A DNA stretch of 50,437 nucleotides, taken from NCBI GenBank assembly GCA_021157605.1, contig JAGGWG010000011.1, positions 1 to 50,437 on the forward strand, read 5' to 3'. The position numbers and the translations under genes were made by a program. Shown here one piece after another: positions 1 through 8,815 of this stretch (position 1 is its first letter; each line of letters opens with the position of its first letter). The notes below the pieces were generated by a model. It worked only from the letters and a program-made list of their open reading frames with translations. It was not told where the DNA came from and ran no database searches. This DNA comes from a bacterium. Lineage in GTDB: Bacteria > Patescibacteriota > UBA1384 > JAGGWG01.

Positions 1-26
1 GAATCTGGTTTTGGTTGTTTGCTCAT
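1..26 (-). CDS. Possible start of a further gene, cut by the window edge
   Basis: On the minus strand an ATG at 24-26 opens a frame (MSKQPKPD...) that runs off the left edge, 12 bp after the stop of the methyltransferase gene. The spacing and orientation would make it the third gene of an HTH-methyltransferase operon, where a restriction endonuclease is often found. Only eight codons are visible and no SD is evident, so its reality and function are open. Confidence 0.3.
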
Positions 27-38
27 ACACTAATATAA

Positions 39-1321
<1,283 letters not shown>

Positions 1322-1400
1322 CTTCCATTATATAAAGATAAAAGATATTTAAAAAGAATATTGGTTAGCATACTATTTTTTATCTCCCTCAAAAAACACC

Positions 1401-1488
1401 TGGCGGAGGGGGTGGGAGTCGAACCCACAATCCCCTAAAGGGGAGCCGCTTTTCGAGAGCGGTGCCTTACCATTCAGCACACCCCTCC
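1401..1488 (-). tRNA. tRNA-Ser (anticodon CGA)
   Basis: Complete class II tRNA. The acceptor arm pairs GGAGGGG with CCCCUCC, discriminator is G, and CCA is encoded. The anticodon stem CCGCT/AGCGG holds loop CTCGAAA, giving CGA (reads UCG). A long variable arm and a normal T arm are present. A palindrome-filled relic of its 5' part lies 72 bp upstream. The 15 bp 5' of the gene recur upstream of tRNA-Ser(GCT) at the right end of the window. Confidence 0.95.
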
Positions 1489-1560
1489 ATTAAGCTGTTA
1501 ATCTAGTTAAAGAGCAGGAAATTGACCTAGAGGAGTTAAATACGGCAGAGTCTAAAAGCT

Positions 1561-1649
1561 CACCTTACTCCCGCCGTTGGCGGGACAAGACACCGCCTTT
1601 GGCGGGACAAGCCTGCCTGACGGCAGTCAGGCACTCGGGACACCCCTCC
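1561..1649 (-). pseudogene. Relic of tRNA-Ser 5' end with inserted palindromes
   Basis: Read on the minus strand, the first 10 nt (GGAGGGGTGT, from 1649) match tRNA-Ser. About 71 nt of GC-rich palindromes follow (1569-1639), and then GTAAGG (1563-1568), which continues the tRNA D-loop sequence. The tRNA match then stops. The inserted block replaces the middle of the D-loop. It holds three stem units: one built on CCTGACGGCAGTCAGG and two built on CCCGCC/GGCGG. The tRNA match is short, so taken alone the assignment is only moderate; the same layout at Leu and fMet strengthens it. Confidence 0.65.
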
Positions 1650-1743
1650 AAAAACCAAACTTTTACCTTGTACTATTTTGGCAACATTAACCTTTAAACA
1701 CAAGACACAAAAGGCTTGAGAAAAACCCGAGCCTTGAGAACAA

Positions 1744-3123
1744 TCAAAAAGCTTGCCGCCTCACTTCTTCTACATCCTCAGGGGTCACGACCTCTGGCCA
1801 AGGAGGAACTGTGGATCTCTCTCTGACTCTTACTAACCGCAACCCCCTTCCTGTCTCTTTATCTCTGAAAATAACCTTACCTTCAATAATGCCATAGAAA
1901 GGATTCTTTTCTAGATAATACTCCACACCTACCTCTCTAGTCCCTTCAGGATAATTATCCAATACCTTATATACAGTAACTATGCCATCTCCAAAACCAA
2001 ACCCTCTGTATCTCGGGTTATCTTGCTCTTCTAAAATTACATCTCTGACACTCACGCTCTCCCAACAATCTCTCTTTCCTATGCCTCCCTCCTCAACTAG
2101 GCCAATATTAAAAACATAAATCCGCTGGATAACTAGCAGGTGATTACCCACCTGATCCAAAACCCACAACTGAATCCCTATGGTTTCAGCCAAAAGGGGC
2201 AAACCAGGTCTTTCACCACAAAAATAACTATTCTCCAAATCCAAGAGAGGTTTTTGCATCTCTACTTCATAAAGAGAACGAGGCAAAACAACCTCTCCTG
2301 TCCAGATACGACTATCAGCAGACTCCACTTCAAGATTCAATTTTTGCTGCTGATCAGATAAGGGTAAAAACAGAGTTTTACCCTCGATTTCTGCCTCTGG
2401 ATTTGCACATTGCAAGTTAAAATTAAACACTATCTGCCAACGTCCCCCCTGCCTTTTTTGTTCAACTACCTGCAAGGGCTCAAAGCCAATAACCATTGAC
2501 CAGCCTTTAGCGGCCCTGTTGATGTCAACAAGAGGATAACGCACTTTATCTTGGGGATAATCAGGATCCTGACAAATTACCTCATCCCCCTCAATACCGC
2601 AGACAACTAAGAAGTGTCCGCCAGTATAGCCCTTATCATACCGCTGGGGTATTTTTCCATAGCTCAAACTAACAATCACAGGAGCAGACTTTTCTAGCTC
2701 CTGCAAAACTCTTTCCCATGAATAGCCAACCACCTCTATACCTTCAAATCCATAAAGCTGGGAAGCAATACGCGCCACTTCGCCACAGCTCGTATTCCTT
2801 CCGTGCCGCAAAAAGTAATCGTCATTAGCCCTTTCAGGCTCAAGCAAAGCATTGAATCTTTTTACATAGTCAAAACAAGGATCACGCTGCTGAAGATAAG
2901 CAGCACACATCTCCAGTGAACAAGGGCCACAAGTCATAGCCCCGCTGTACACTCCTATGTCAGCTCCATATTCCAAAAAATGAGGAACAGGTAGATCTAT
3001 GGGATTTTCAGTGGAGAAAGAGTCTACCTCCGGCTTGTTTATTATATCTTTTGTCATCTTGCCCCAACAAGGCAAAAGCAAGAACAAAAAAACTACTAAC
3101 ACCGCGGTCCGTGAGAACTTCAA
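1744..3123 (-). CDS. Exported C39-like (papain-fold) cysteine peptidase
   Basis: 459-aa protein with an N-terminal hydrophobic segment (residues 5-20). It then has a C39_2-type cysteine peptidase domain: probable nucleophile C65 in MTCGPCSLEM, H170 in GGHFLVVCGIEGDEVI, and D186 in CQDPDYP. The roughly 250-residue C-terminal part is beta-rich and not recognised. The start is TTG, supported by AGGAGG 7 nt upstream; no better ATG exists near it. It probably acts on the cell surface or outside, but the substrate is unknown; peptidoglycan-linked peptides or exported proteins are possible. The gene stands alone between two tRNA genes. C39 domains can also process bacteriocin leader peptides, but no ABC exporter is attached or adjacent. 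Confidence 0.8.
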   Translation of the reverse strand: MKFSRTAVLVVFLFLLLPCWGKMTKDIINKPEVDSFSTENPIDLPVPHFLEYGADIGVYSGAMTCGPCSLEMCAAYLQQRDPCFDYVKRFNALLEPERANDDYFLRHGRNTSCGEVARIASQLYGFEGIEVVGYSWERVLQELEKSAPVIVSLSYGKIPQRYDKGYTGGHFLVVCGIEGDEVICQDPDYPQDKVRYPLVDINRAAKGWSMVIGFEPLQVVEQKRQGGRWQIVFNFNLQCANPEAEIEGKTLFLPLSDQQQKLNLEVESADSRIWTGEVVLPRSLYEVEMQKPLLDLENSYFCGERPGLPLLAETIGIQLWVLDQVGNHLLVIQRIYVFNIGLVEEGGIGKRDCWESVSVRDVILEEQDNPRYRGFGFGDGIVTVYKVLDNYPEGTREVGVEYYLEKNPFYGIIEGKVIFRDKETGRGLRLVRVRERSTVPPWPEVVTPEDVEEVRRQAF

Positions 3124-3216
3124 CGATACCCCTCCTTTTCAAGGAGCGTCTATTTATATAAGACTGTTCTAAAAGAACTAATATTATAGATCCTCTTTTT
3201 CTTTTAAATTGAAATC

Positions 3217-3288
3217 TGCGCGCGGGAGGGTTCGAACCTCCGACCTCACCCTTATCAGGGGTGCGCTCTACCACTGAGCTACGCGCGC
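3217..3288 (-). tRNA. tRNA-Ile (anticodon GAT)
   Basis: Cloverleaf with acceptor GCGCGCG/CGCGCGC, discriminator A, and no encoded CCA. Anticodon stem CACCC/GGGTG has loop CTGATAA, giving GAT, which reads AUC and AUU. T arm GGAGG-TTCGAAC-CCTCC. A second tRNA-Ile with anticodon TAT lies at 49884-49956. Confidence 0.95.
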
Positions 3289-3297
3289 ATTTTGAAT

Positions 3298-3552
3298 TTA
3301 CAAAACTATTGATTTAACCCAAAACACTACCACCAGCCACCCAATCAACAAAAAACCCAAAACAAACCAGATCCAGAGGTAAGAATGTGGAGAAGAAGAC
3401 CTCTTCTCCTTCTTAGCCATAAAAGAATAACCACAATTCCAACAATTAATAGCATCTTCAGGATTAAGCTTGCCGCAGTGGGGACATTTTAAGGTGTAAA
3501 AAGAATACGGCTTTAAAGCTAATTTATCGGTTTTTTTGGCTAAAACAGCCAT
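3298..3552 (-). CDS. Zinc-ribbon membrane protein (84 aa)
   Basis: Small protein with a treble-clef/zinc-ribbon motif, CPHCGKLNPEDAINCWNCGYSF, followed by a basic linker and one strong C-terminal transmembrane helix (WIWFVLGFLLIGWLVVVFWV). The frame stays open to a TTG at 3609, but the ATG at 3552 has AAGG just upstream and gives a clean N-terminus, so I use it. The gene is divergent from the PH-domain gene at 3654. The zinc ribbon faces the cytoplasm if the C-terminus is outside. Function is unknown; such ribbon-plus-TM proteins are common in compact genomes. Confidence 0.65.
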   Translation of the reverse strand: MAVLAKKTDKLALKPYSFYTLKCPHCGKLNPEDAINCWNCGYSFMAKKEKRSSSPHSYLWIWFVLGFLLIGWLVVVFWVKSIVL

Positions 3553-3653
3553 TAACCTTAAGATAACTAAATAGAGGCGCAGGGTCAAGAAAGAAAAAAC
3601 TTTCCCCAACTAAAAACTTTGCCTTTAAATAGTTATATGACAAAATAAAACAA

Positions 3654-4160
3654 ATGCCGCAAAGAGTCTTTAGCACCAACACTTCTCCTCTGCCTTTTTT
3701 GGAAGGAGAAAAGATTATCTTCTCTGCCAAACCTCATCCTTTATTCGCCCTTCTTCTTATTATTTTAATTCTTATTGCTGGAGGTATAACTTTGTTTTTG
3801 CTCTGGATCTCCCAGATATGGCTCTACACTGAAAATTTGCTTCCCGGTTGGGTTTTGTTTGTTTTTATAATAGGTGTTTTTTTATTTGTGTCTTTTCTTG
3901 TTTTTCTTTACTGGCTAAACACTAAATACATTTTAACCTCGCAAAGAGTACAGACAGAAACCGGAATTATTGCTAAAAAAACTATTGGCATTGCTTTAGA
4001 TAATATCCAAAATCTTAAATCAGAAATCAGTTTTTGGGGCCGTATATTCAACTTTGGCACTATCACTATTGAACCAGCTGGGCTAGAAACAAAAATAGTT
4101 TTTGCCAATATTCCTAACCCTAAAAAAAGAATCTCAGAAATTAGAAAAGCAATCCCTTAA
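3654..4160 (+). CDS. Membrane protein with bacterial PH domain (bPH_2/DUF304, YdbS-like)
   Basis: 168 aa with two transmembrane helices (about residues 30-52 and 66-88). A bPH_2 domain follows, recognisable by NTKYILTSQRVQTETGIIAKKTIGIALDNIQNLKSE and the FNFGTITIEPAGLE strand pair. The domain sits at the inner face of the membrane and its partner is unknown. No SD is present; TGA-CAAAAT sits 7 nt before the ATG, a layout shared with several genes here. A paralogue with the same architecture is encoded at 19753-20532. Confidence 0.8.
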   Translation: MPQRVFSTNTSPLPFLEGEKIIFSAKPHPLFALLLIILILIAGGITLFLLWISQIWLYTENLLPGWVLFVFIIGVFLFVSFLVFLYWLNTKYILTSQRVQTETGIIAKKTIGIALDNIQNLKSEISFWGRIFNFGTITIEPAGLETKIVFANIPNPKKRISEIRKAIP

Positions 4161-4207
4161 AACTCCGGCTTTGCTACAATTTATAGTTTCTATCACCTAA
4201 AAATTAT

Positions 4208-4235
4208 ATTCTAACATTCTTAAGAACATTAGAAT
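4208..4235. repeat. 28-bp near-perfect palindrome
   Basis: Arms ATTCTAA and TTAGAAT enclose an inner palindrome TTCTTAAGAA. The element lies 48 bp after the stop of the PH-domain gene, in a 194-bp stretch leading to tRNA-His. It lacks a T run and is AT-rich, so it is a weak terminator at best. It could be a protein-binding site or a 3' end structure. Nothing else is seen in this stretch. Confidence 0.5.
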
Positions 4236-4354
4236 ACAGTCTTAGATAAATAAATCAAAAATACAACAATCTCAAAAAGCACCCACTTAACTTAACACCA
4301 TCTGAGACCTAAAAATATTCTTTATTTTGAAAACTTTTACTTTTGTTTATTTTA

Positions 4355-4430
4355 TGGGGTGACCGGCGGGACTTGAACCCGCAACCTCCAGGGCCACAAC
4401 CTGGTGCTCTACCATTAAGCTACGGCCACC
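4355..4430 (-). tRNA. tRNA-His (anticodon GTG)
   Basis: Carries the extra G-1 pairing with C73 that marks tRNA-His, here genome-encoded. Acceptor GTGGCCG/CGGTCAC has one G-U pair. Anticodon loop TTGTGGC gives GTG. CCA is encoded. Confidence 0.95.
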
Positions 4431-4516
4431 AGAAAAACTAAAAACTACTTCTTAAGATTATATCGACAGCACTGTTTTTTTGCAACTCTATATTTTTTAT
4501 TGTTAAAATAAGAAAA

Positions 4517-5416
4517 ATGAACAAACGACGTGTTTTGTTTTGGCTTTTTATTGGCTTATTACTTTTAATTGATGGTGCTCTTTTAATCTACCAGTTTAAA
4601 AAAGAAAAGCCAAAAGCAGATATTCAACCAACTCCTGCCTCTTCTCTTTCAAGAACCAATCTCTTTCCTACTCCTTTAAGTGCCATAAATGAAAACGCCC
4701 CGGAAATAAAATTTTCTCAGGAACAAACTATCTACAGCCTTGATAGCAATTACCACTATGACCATCCTGTTTTAATTCAAAGGACTAATGACTATCTTCT
4801 TTTCCTGGCTAGGGGAAAAAGTTCCCTACGTTTTAATGAAATAATATACCTTCGCTCTTTAGACCTAAAAAATTGGTCTAAAGCCGAAATAATCTGGTCA
4901 GATAAATACAAACATATTGCTGATATAGAGGGGCAAAAGACAAAAAAAGGTTTTTATCTCTTCTTTATTACAGAACAAAACCAAAAAACTTCTGCCCAAT
5001 ATCTTTATTCTGCTAAAGGCAGCAATTGGGAGCTCTTCAATTTGCCAAAAAGCGATACAGATTTAAGCCGCCTTTCTCTTTTTGAGGATAAAAATACTTT
5101 GCGCCTCTTGTCTTTATCAAAAGACCAAAAAATAATTCAGCAAACCTTTTCTCTGGATGGAAAAAAGTGGTCTAATTTTAAAGAAACTGTGAAACTTAAT
5201 CTAAAAGTTGATGACATAGGCTGTTTGAAGATAGATTCCTACTACATTCTTTTTATGACTATTAACAACGAACTCTACTACACCCCTTCTTTAGATTTTT
5301 ATTCCTTTAGTAAACCAACCAGTATTTTAAATTTAGCAACAAACAATTTTTTCCTTAATTCAATATCACTAGTTTACAAAAATGAAAAGGAGATTCTAAT
5401 TAGATCTCTGCTTTAA
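4517..5416 (+). CDS. Membrane-anchored beta-propeller-like protein (sialidase/glycosidase-like fold)
   Basis: 299 aa: signal-anchor helix at residues 6-24, a Pro/Ser linker, then a domain of repeated short units ending in patterns such as IYLRSLDLKNWSKAEIIW, QYLYSAKGSNWELFN and QQTFSLDGKKWSNF. These 'S-D/K-G-x-x-W' strand motifs resemble Asp-box or GH43-type propeller blades. Catalytic residues cannot be assigned, so enzymatic activity is unproven. It is probably anchored outside the membrane, perhaps binding glycans. No SD; TGT-TAAAAT lies 7 nt before the ATG. Monocistronic. Confidence 0.55.
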   Translation: MNKRRVLFWLFIGLLLLIDGALLIYQFKKEKPKADIQPTPASSLSRTNLFPTPLSAINENAPEIKFSQEQTIYSLDSNYHYDHPVLIQRTNDYLLFLARGKSSLRFNEIIYLRSLDLKNWSKAEIIWSDKYKHIADIEGQKTKKGFYLFFITEQNQKTSAQYLYSAKGSNWELFNLPKSDTDLSRLSLFEDKNTLRLLSLSKDQKIIQQTFSLDGKKWSNFKETVKLNLKVDDIGCLKIDSYYILFMTINNELYYTPSLDFYSFSKPTSILNLATNNFFLNSISLVYKNEKEILIRSLL

Positions 5417-5453
5417 TTTGCTATTTTTTTTCTTTTGTTCTATAGTTATTTTA

Positions 5454-5472
5454 TCTCTCGGGTCCGAGGGGA
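5454..5472 (+). promoter_or_regulatory. Hairpin upstream of the RRM gene
   Basis: CTCTCG-GGTC-CGAGGG can form a six-pair stem 35 nt before the RRM start codon, followed after about 11 nt by a U-rich stretch. It could be a weak terminator of the gene ending at 5416 or a leader structure controlling the RRM gene. No other support. Confidence 0.3.
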
Positions 5473-5506
5473 TGAAAACTAATTTTTTATTTTTAGGAAA
5501 AGAGTT

Positions 5507-5752
5507 ATGCGAATTTTTGTAGGCAACCTGCCCTGGGAAGCAACTGAAGAAGATCTGAAAAAGTTCTTTGAACCTATGGGTGAAGTAGCCGAAGCGGTTA
5601 TTATCACTCGCAACGGCAGAAGCCGCGGTTTTGGCTTTGTAGAGATGCCCAATGAGGAAGAAGCCAAAAAAGCTATCAAAGAGCTTAATGAAAAAGAGCT
5701 CGGGGGCAGAAAAGTCGTTGTCAATGAGGCTCGACCCAGAAAAGAAGAATAA
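5507..5752 (+). CDS. Single-RRM RNA-binding protein
   Basis: 81 aa consisting of one RNA recognition motif. RNP-2 is IFVGNL at residues 3-8 and RNP-1 is RGFGFVEM at about 43-50, with the aromatic residues used for RNA stacking in place. The C-terminus is short and charged, without the glycine-rich tail of cyanobacterial Rbp proteins. Such proteins act as RNA chaperones in the cytoplasm. It is a single gene with a 90-nt 5' gap and is convergent with the glycosyltransferase gene 25 bp away. Confidence 0.93.
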   Translation: MRIFVGNLPWEATEEDLKKFFEPMGEVAEAVIITRNGRSRGFGFVEMPNEEEAKKAIKELNEKELGGRKVVVNEARPRKEE

Positions 5753-5776
5753 GTAGAGAACTAGATAAGGTATAGT

Positions 5777-6499
5777 TTAACGATACTTACCTGTTAAAAG
5801 GTTCCACTTTATTAGCAGTAGGTCTTTTAGGGTGCGTAAAGCTGCTTTTGCAGCTTTAAGTTTAGATTGAGAAGCATTACGCCAAATAACTGGTACTTCT
5901 TTGATTTTAAAGCCTGCTTTTTTAGCAATGGCTAATATTTCCATATCAAAACTCCAGCGCATAAAACGTTGCTTAGGAAAAACTACCTCTGCTGCTTTCT
6001 GGCTAAACATTTTAAAACCGCATTGAGTATCTTGAATACCGGGCAAAACCAAAAGCTGGATCAAGATATTGCCTGCTCTTGAAATAAAACGCCGAATAAA
6101 TGGCTGTTTTTCTGTAATTTTGCTTCCTTGGATATAACGAGATCCAATAATTACTTCGTAATCTTTAATAAAAGGCCAAAATTCTTCTACTTCAGAAATA
6201 GGAGTAGAGTTATCTGCGTCCATAAACAAACGCCATTCGCCTTTAGCCTCTAACATACCCTGTTTAACTACAGCCCCTTTGCCCTGATTTATTTTGTTAT
6301 CAATTAACCTCACATTTGGATGGGATTGGGTAAAGTCAGCCACAATTTTGGCTGTATTGTCACTAGACCCATCATTAACTACTAAAACCTCCCAGCTGAA
6401 ATTTTGCTTTTTTAAATACTCCACCACTTCTTCAAGAGTAGGCGGCAAACGTTTTTCCTCATTGTAAGCAGGAATAACTACAGAAAGATAGATTGGCAT
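5777..6499 (-). CDS. ALG5/DPM1-like family 2 glycosyltransferase (polyprenyl-phosphate glucosyltransferase type)
   Basis: 240 aa soluble GT2 domain: SVVIPAYNEEKRL at the N-terminus, nucleotide-binding VVNDGSSDNT near residue 43, the DxD motif in MDADNSTP, and GSRYIQGS followed by TQCGFKMF. This set is closest to dolichyl/undecaprenyl-phosphate glucosyltransferase (ALG5-like). It would load a sugar from a nucleotide donor onto a lipid phosphate at the inner membrane face. It ends a cluster with a GT39/ArnT-like protein and GtrA, which would flip and use that lipid-linked sugar. Confidence 0.85.
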   Translation of the reverse strand: MPIYLSVVIPAYNEEKRLPPTLEEVVEYLKKQNFSWEVLVVNDGSSDNTAKIVADFTQSHPNVRLIDNKINQGKGAVVKQGMLEAKGEWRLFMDADNSTPISEVEEFWPFIKDYEVIIGSRYIQGSKITEKQPFIRRFISRAGNILIQLLVLPGIQDTQCGFKMFSQKAAEVVFPKQRFMRWSFDMEILAIAKKAGFKIKEVPVIWRNASQSKLKAAKAALRTLKDLLLIKWNLLTGKYR

Positions 6500-6521
6500 A
6501 GTATTCTAAATTTAACAAAAA

Positions 6522-8363
6522 TCAATGAACCTGCCAACTCTTTACCAACCCTTGACGCTCCGCCTCAGCTTGTTGGGGAGTAATCCTAATTTCCCCCAGA
6601 GGGCGGGGAGGATGCTTTTTTAAATCTTCAGTAGAGATATTAAAAACTAAAATTGAACCGCCAATAATTTTTTCCGGCTCAAAAGCCTCCAACCAATTAT
6701 AGCCCCACTTCCCCTCTTTTATTCCGTACATTTTCGAGAACTGAAAATAAGTAGCAGAAATAGCAAACCAGCCAGTAGCTGGACCCTGATCTGAATGCCA
6801 AGAGATTATTTTTTCTTCAGGAATATAATAAGAAGGAACAGTGCCGCCAAAATAATCAATTTTTATCTTTTTTATGTTGCGTTCCTGGATAAACTTAGCC
6901 AAACGCTTACAATCCTGCCCCCAGTCAAGATTAGAATCAACCAAAAAATCATGCTTTTCCTTGCCAAAAGTGATTTCATTAAAGTAAGCCAAATAATAAG
7001 GAAAAGAAAGCCAGCTGCTTAAAACATACCAAACAAAAAGAAAACCAACTAAAACCCTACTCAAAACAAGCGCCTCCTGCGAGAAAAATCTCTTATCTCC
7101 ATTAATAATTGGGTAAATTGTATCAGCAATAAAAAGATAAACAAAAGGAAAAGTGGGAAGCAAATGGCGTATACCGATATTAAGAGAGCCTTTAAGAGTA
7201 ACAGCCCAATAAGCCAAAAGGGGAATGAAAATATAAGTCAAGCGCCAATAATTCTCTTTTCTTAGTTTATAACGAAGAAGAAAGTAAAAGCCAAAAAGAA
7301 AAAGAATAGTCACAGGTAAAGGAATTTTTAAAAGCCAAGCTACTGGAAAATACCACTTAACCCCGTGATTGGAAAAATAACCTAAAATAAAGGTGTCATT
7401 TCCTCCGGCAGTACGACCAAAAACACAAAAAAGCCCCAATAAATAATGACCCACTGGACGAGTCAATTTAGAGTTTTCAAAAACATGAAGGAAATTTCTG
7501 ATAGGCAAAGTGCGGGCATCATCAGGTTTGAGATTTTGCTCTATAACTTGGTGCTCTATTGCTGGAGGCATATTCCAAGTAAAAGGAAGATAAATCAACC
7601 AAACAACAACAAAACCTATTAGCAACATTACTAAATAACGACCAAATAAAAATAAAAAATTAGGCCAAGCCCGATGCTTCTTTCTTTCTAAACACACCTT
7701 AACCAAAAAAATGAGAAAAAGAATGGGAATAAGGAGAAAACAGGAAAACTTAAGTGTTTGGGCAACACCAAAAAGAACGCCAGCCAAAACTAAATTTTGC
7801 CAATTTTTCTTTTCTAGAAAATTAACCCAACCCCAAACAGCAATAGTGAAACCTAAAGTTGCGGCAATATCAGTGGTAACCAAATGACCGTGAGCCAATA
7901 CCGTAGGCGCAAAGCTGTATAAAAAAAGAATTAAAAGCGCCACCTTTCTTCCATATAAAGATTTAACCCAGAAAAAAAGCACTAAACCCAAAACCACAGT
8001 CAATAACGCTATAGGTAAACGAGACCAAAAAAGCATCTGGTCAGCATCATTTCCCTGTTCGTAAAGAAAGTTCCAACCTGCTTCCCACTGATTAGCAGCT
8101 CCCCAACTCCAATCACCAAACGGGCCTTTAAGATTTTGAAAAAGTAAAGGTATACCAGATAAAACTTTAGCCAATGGAGGATGTTCAGGATTGAGACGAT
8201 AATCTAATTTTTTCACATAAGAATAACCGGCAGGTATATGCGCCACCTCATCAGTTGTGCCCGAATCCCAACGTGCTTGAAGTAAAAGAAAAACAAACAT
8301 TGCACCTAGCAAAACAAAAACCAAGAAAAAAGTAATTGCTTTTTTGAAATTTGCCCCTTGCAT
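6522..8363 (-). CDS. ArnT/PMT-like membrane glycosyltransferase (GT39/GT83 type)
   Basis: 613 aa with about 11-12 transmembrane helices. The first periplasmic loop holds the acidic pair in DEVAHIPAGYSY and the EHPPL motif typical of lipid-phosphate-sugar-dependent transferases. A C-terminal soluble segment contains LVDSNLDWGQD and a Pro-rich end. It would transfer a sugar from polyprenyl phosphate to an extracytoplasmic acceptor (protein or envelope polymer). It sits between the lipid-glycosylating GT2 and GtrA, which supplies the donor logic. The acceptor is unknown. Confidence 0.8.
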   Translation of the reverse strand: MQGANFKKAITFFLVFVLLGAMFVFLLLQARWDSGTTDEVAHIPAGYSYVKKLDYRLNPEHPPLAKVLSGIPLLFQNLKGPFGDWSWGAANQWEAGWNFLYEQGNDADQMLFWSRLPIALLTVVLGLVLFFWVKSLYGRKVALLILFLYSFAPTVLAHGHLVTTDIAATLGFTIAVWGWVNFLEKKNWQNLVLAGVLFGVAQTLKFSCFLLIPILFLIFLVKVCLERKKHRAWPNFLFLFGRYLVMLLIGFVVVWLIYLPFTWNMPPAIEHQVIEQNLKPDDARTLPIRNFLHVFENSKLTRPVGHYLLGLFCVFGRTAGGNDTFILGYFSNHGVKWYFPVAWLLKIPLPVTILFLFGFYFLLRYKLRKENYWRLTYIFIPLLAYWAVTLKGSLNIGIRHLLPTFPFVYLFIADTIYPIINGDKRFFSQEALVLSRVLVGFLFVWYVLSSWLSFPYYLAYFNEITFGKEKHDFLVDSNLDWGQDCKRLAKFIQERNIKKIKIDYFGGTVPSYYIPEEKIISWHSDQGPATGWFAISATYFQFSKMYGIKEGKWGYNWLEAFEPEKIIGGSILVFNISTEDLKKHPPRPLGEIRITPQQAEAERQGLVKSWQVH

Positions 8364-8366
8364 TTT

Positions 8367-8813
8367 TTACTTTTTATTTTTATAAGTCCACCACTTATTA
8401 GCGGAAAAGTTCCAAACAATAACCACAAAAGAAGCTAAAGCTAAAGAAAACAAACGCATCCAAAAACTATCTTCAGAAAAAAGATAAAGACGACAAGCTT
8501 TAAAAACGCCCATATTAAGCAAAAAACCAACACAACTTACCAACATAAATTTTATGTAATAAGCTGAGCCTTTGGCTGCTTTGCTCTTTGATTCTTCCAT
8601 ACCTTTAGTAAACTCCTCTCTAAAAGTCCATAAAGAATTCCAAACAAAACTATTAGTCGCTGAAATCCAAAAAGATAAACCCTTGGCTGCTACTTCAAAA
8701 ACAGCAAAAAAAGGAATCAAACGCAAAAGAAAAAAACTAACCCAATCCACTAATGTGTTTAAGACTCCGATAACAGCAAATTTAAGAAATTGAGAAAAAG
8801 TTTTTTTGTCCAT
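8367..8813 (-). CDS. GtrA family lipid-linked sugar flippase
   Basis: 148 aa with four transmembrane helices. It begins with the family signature FLKFAVIGVLNTLVDWVSFFLLRL and ends with the helix carrying NFSANKWWTYK. GtrA proteins translocate polyprenyl-phosphate sugars across the membrane. Gene gaps to both neighbours are 2-3 bp, so it belongs to the glycosylation operon. Confidence 0.88.
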   Translation of the reverse strand: MDKKTFSQFLKFAVIGVLNTLVDWVSFFLLRLIPFFAVFEVAAKGLSFWISATNSFVWNSLWTFREEFTKGMEESKSKAAKGSAYYIKFMLVSCVGFLLNMGVFKACRLYLFSEDSFWMRLFSLALASFVVIVWNFSANKWWTYKNKK

Positions 8814-8815
8814 AA

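Noticed and set aside
1561-1649. CRISPR array or rho-independent terminators
   Set aside because: The repeated units are palindromes of different types without regular spacers or following T runs. No CRISPR array or cas gene is present anywhere in the window.
3008-3274. 88-aa minus-strand frame across tRNA-Ile
   Set aside because: It overlaps tRNA-Ile and the start of the peptidase gene in another frame, and its beginning is translated tRNA.
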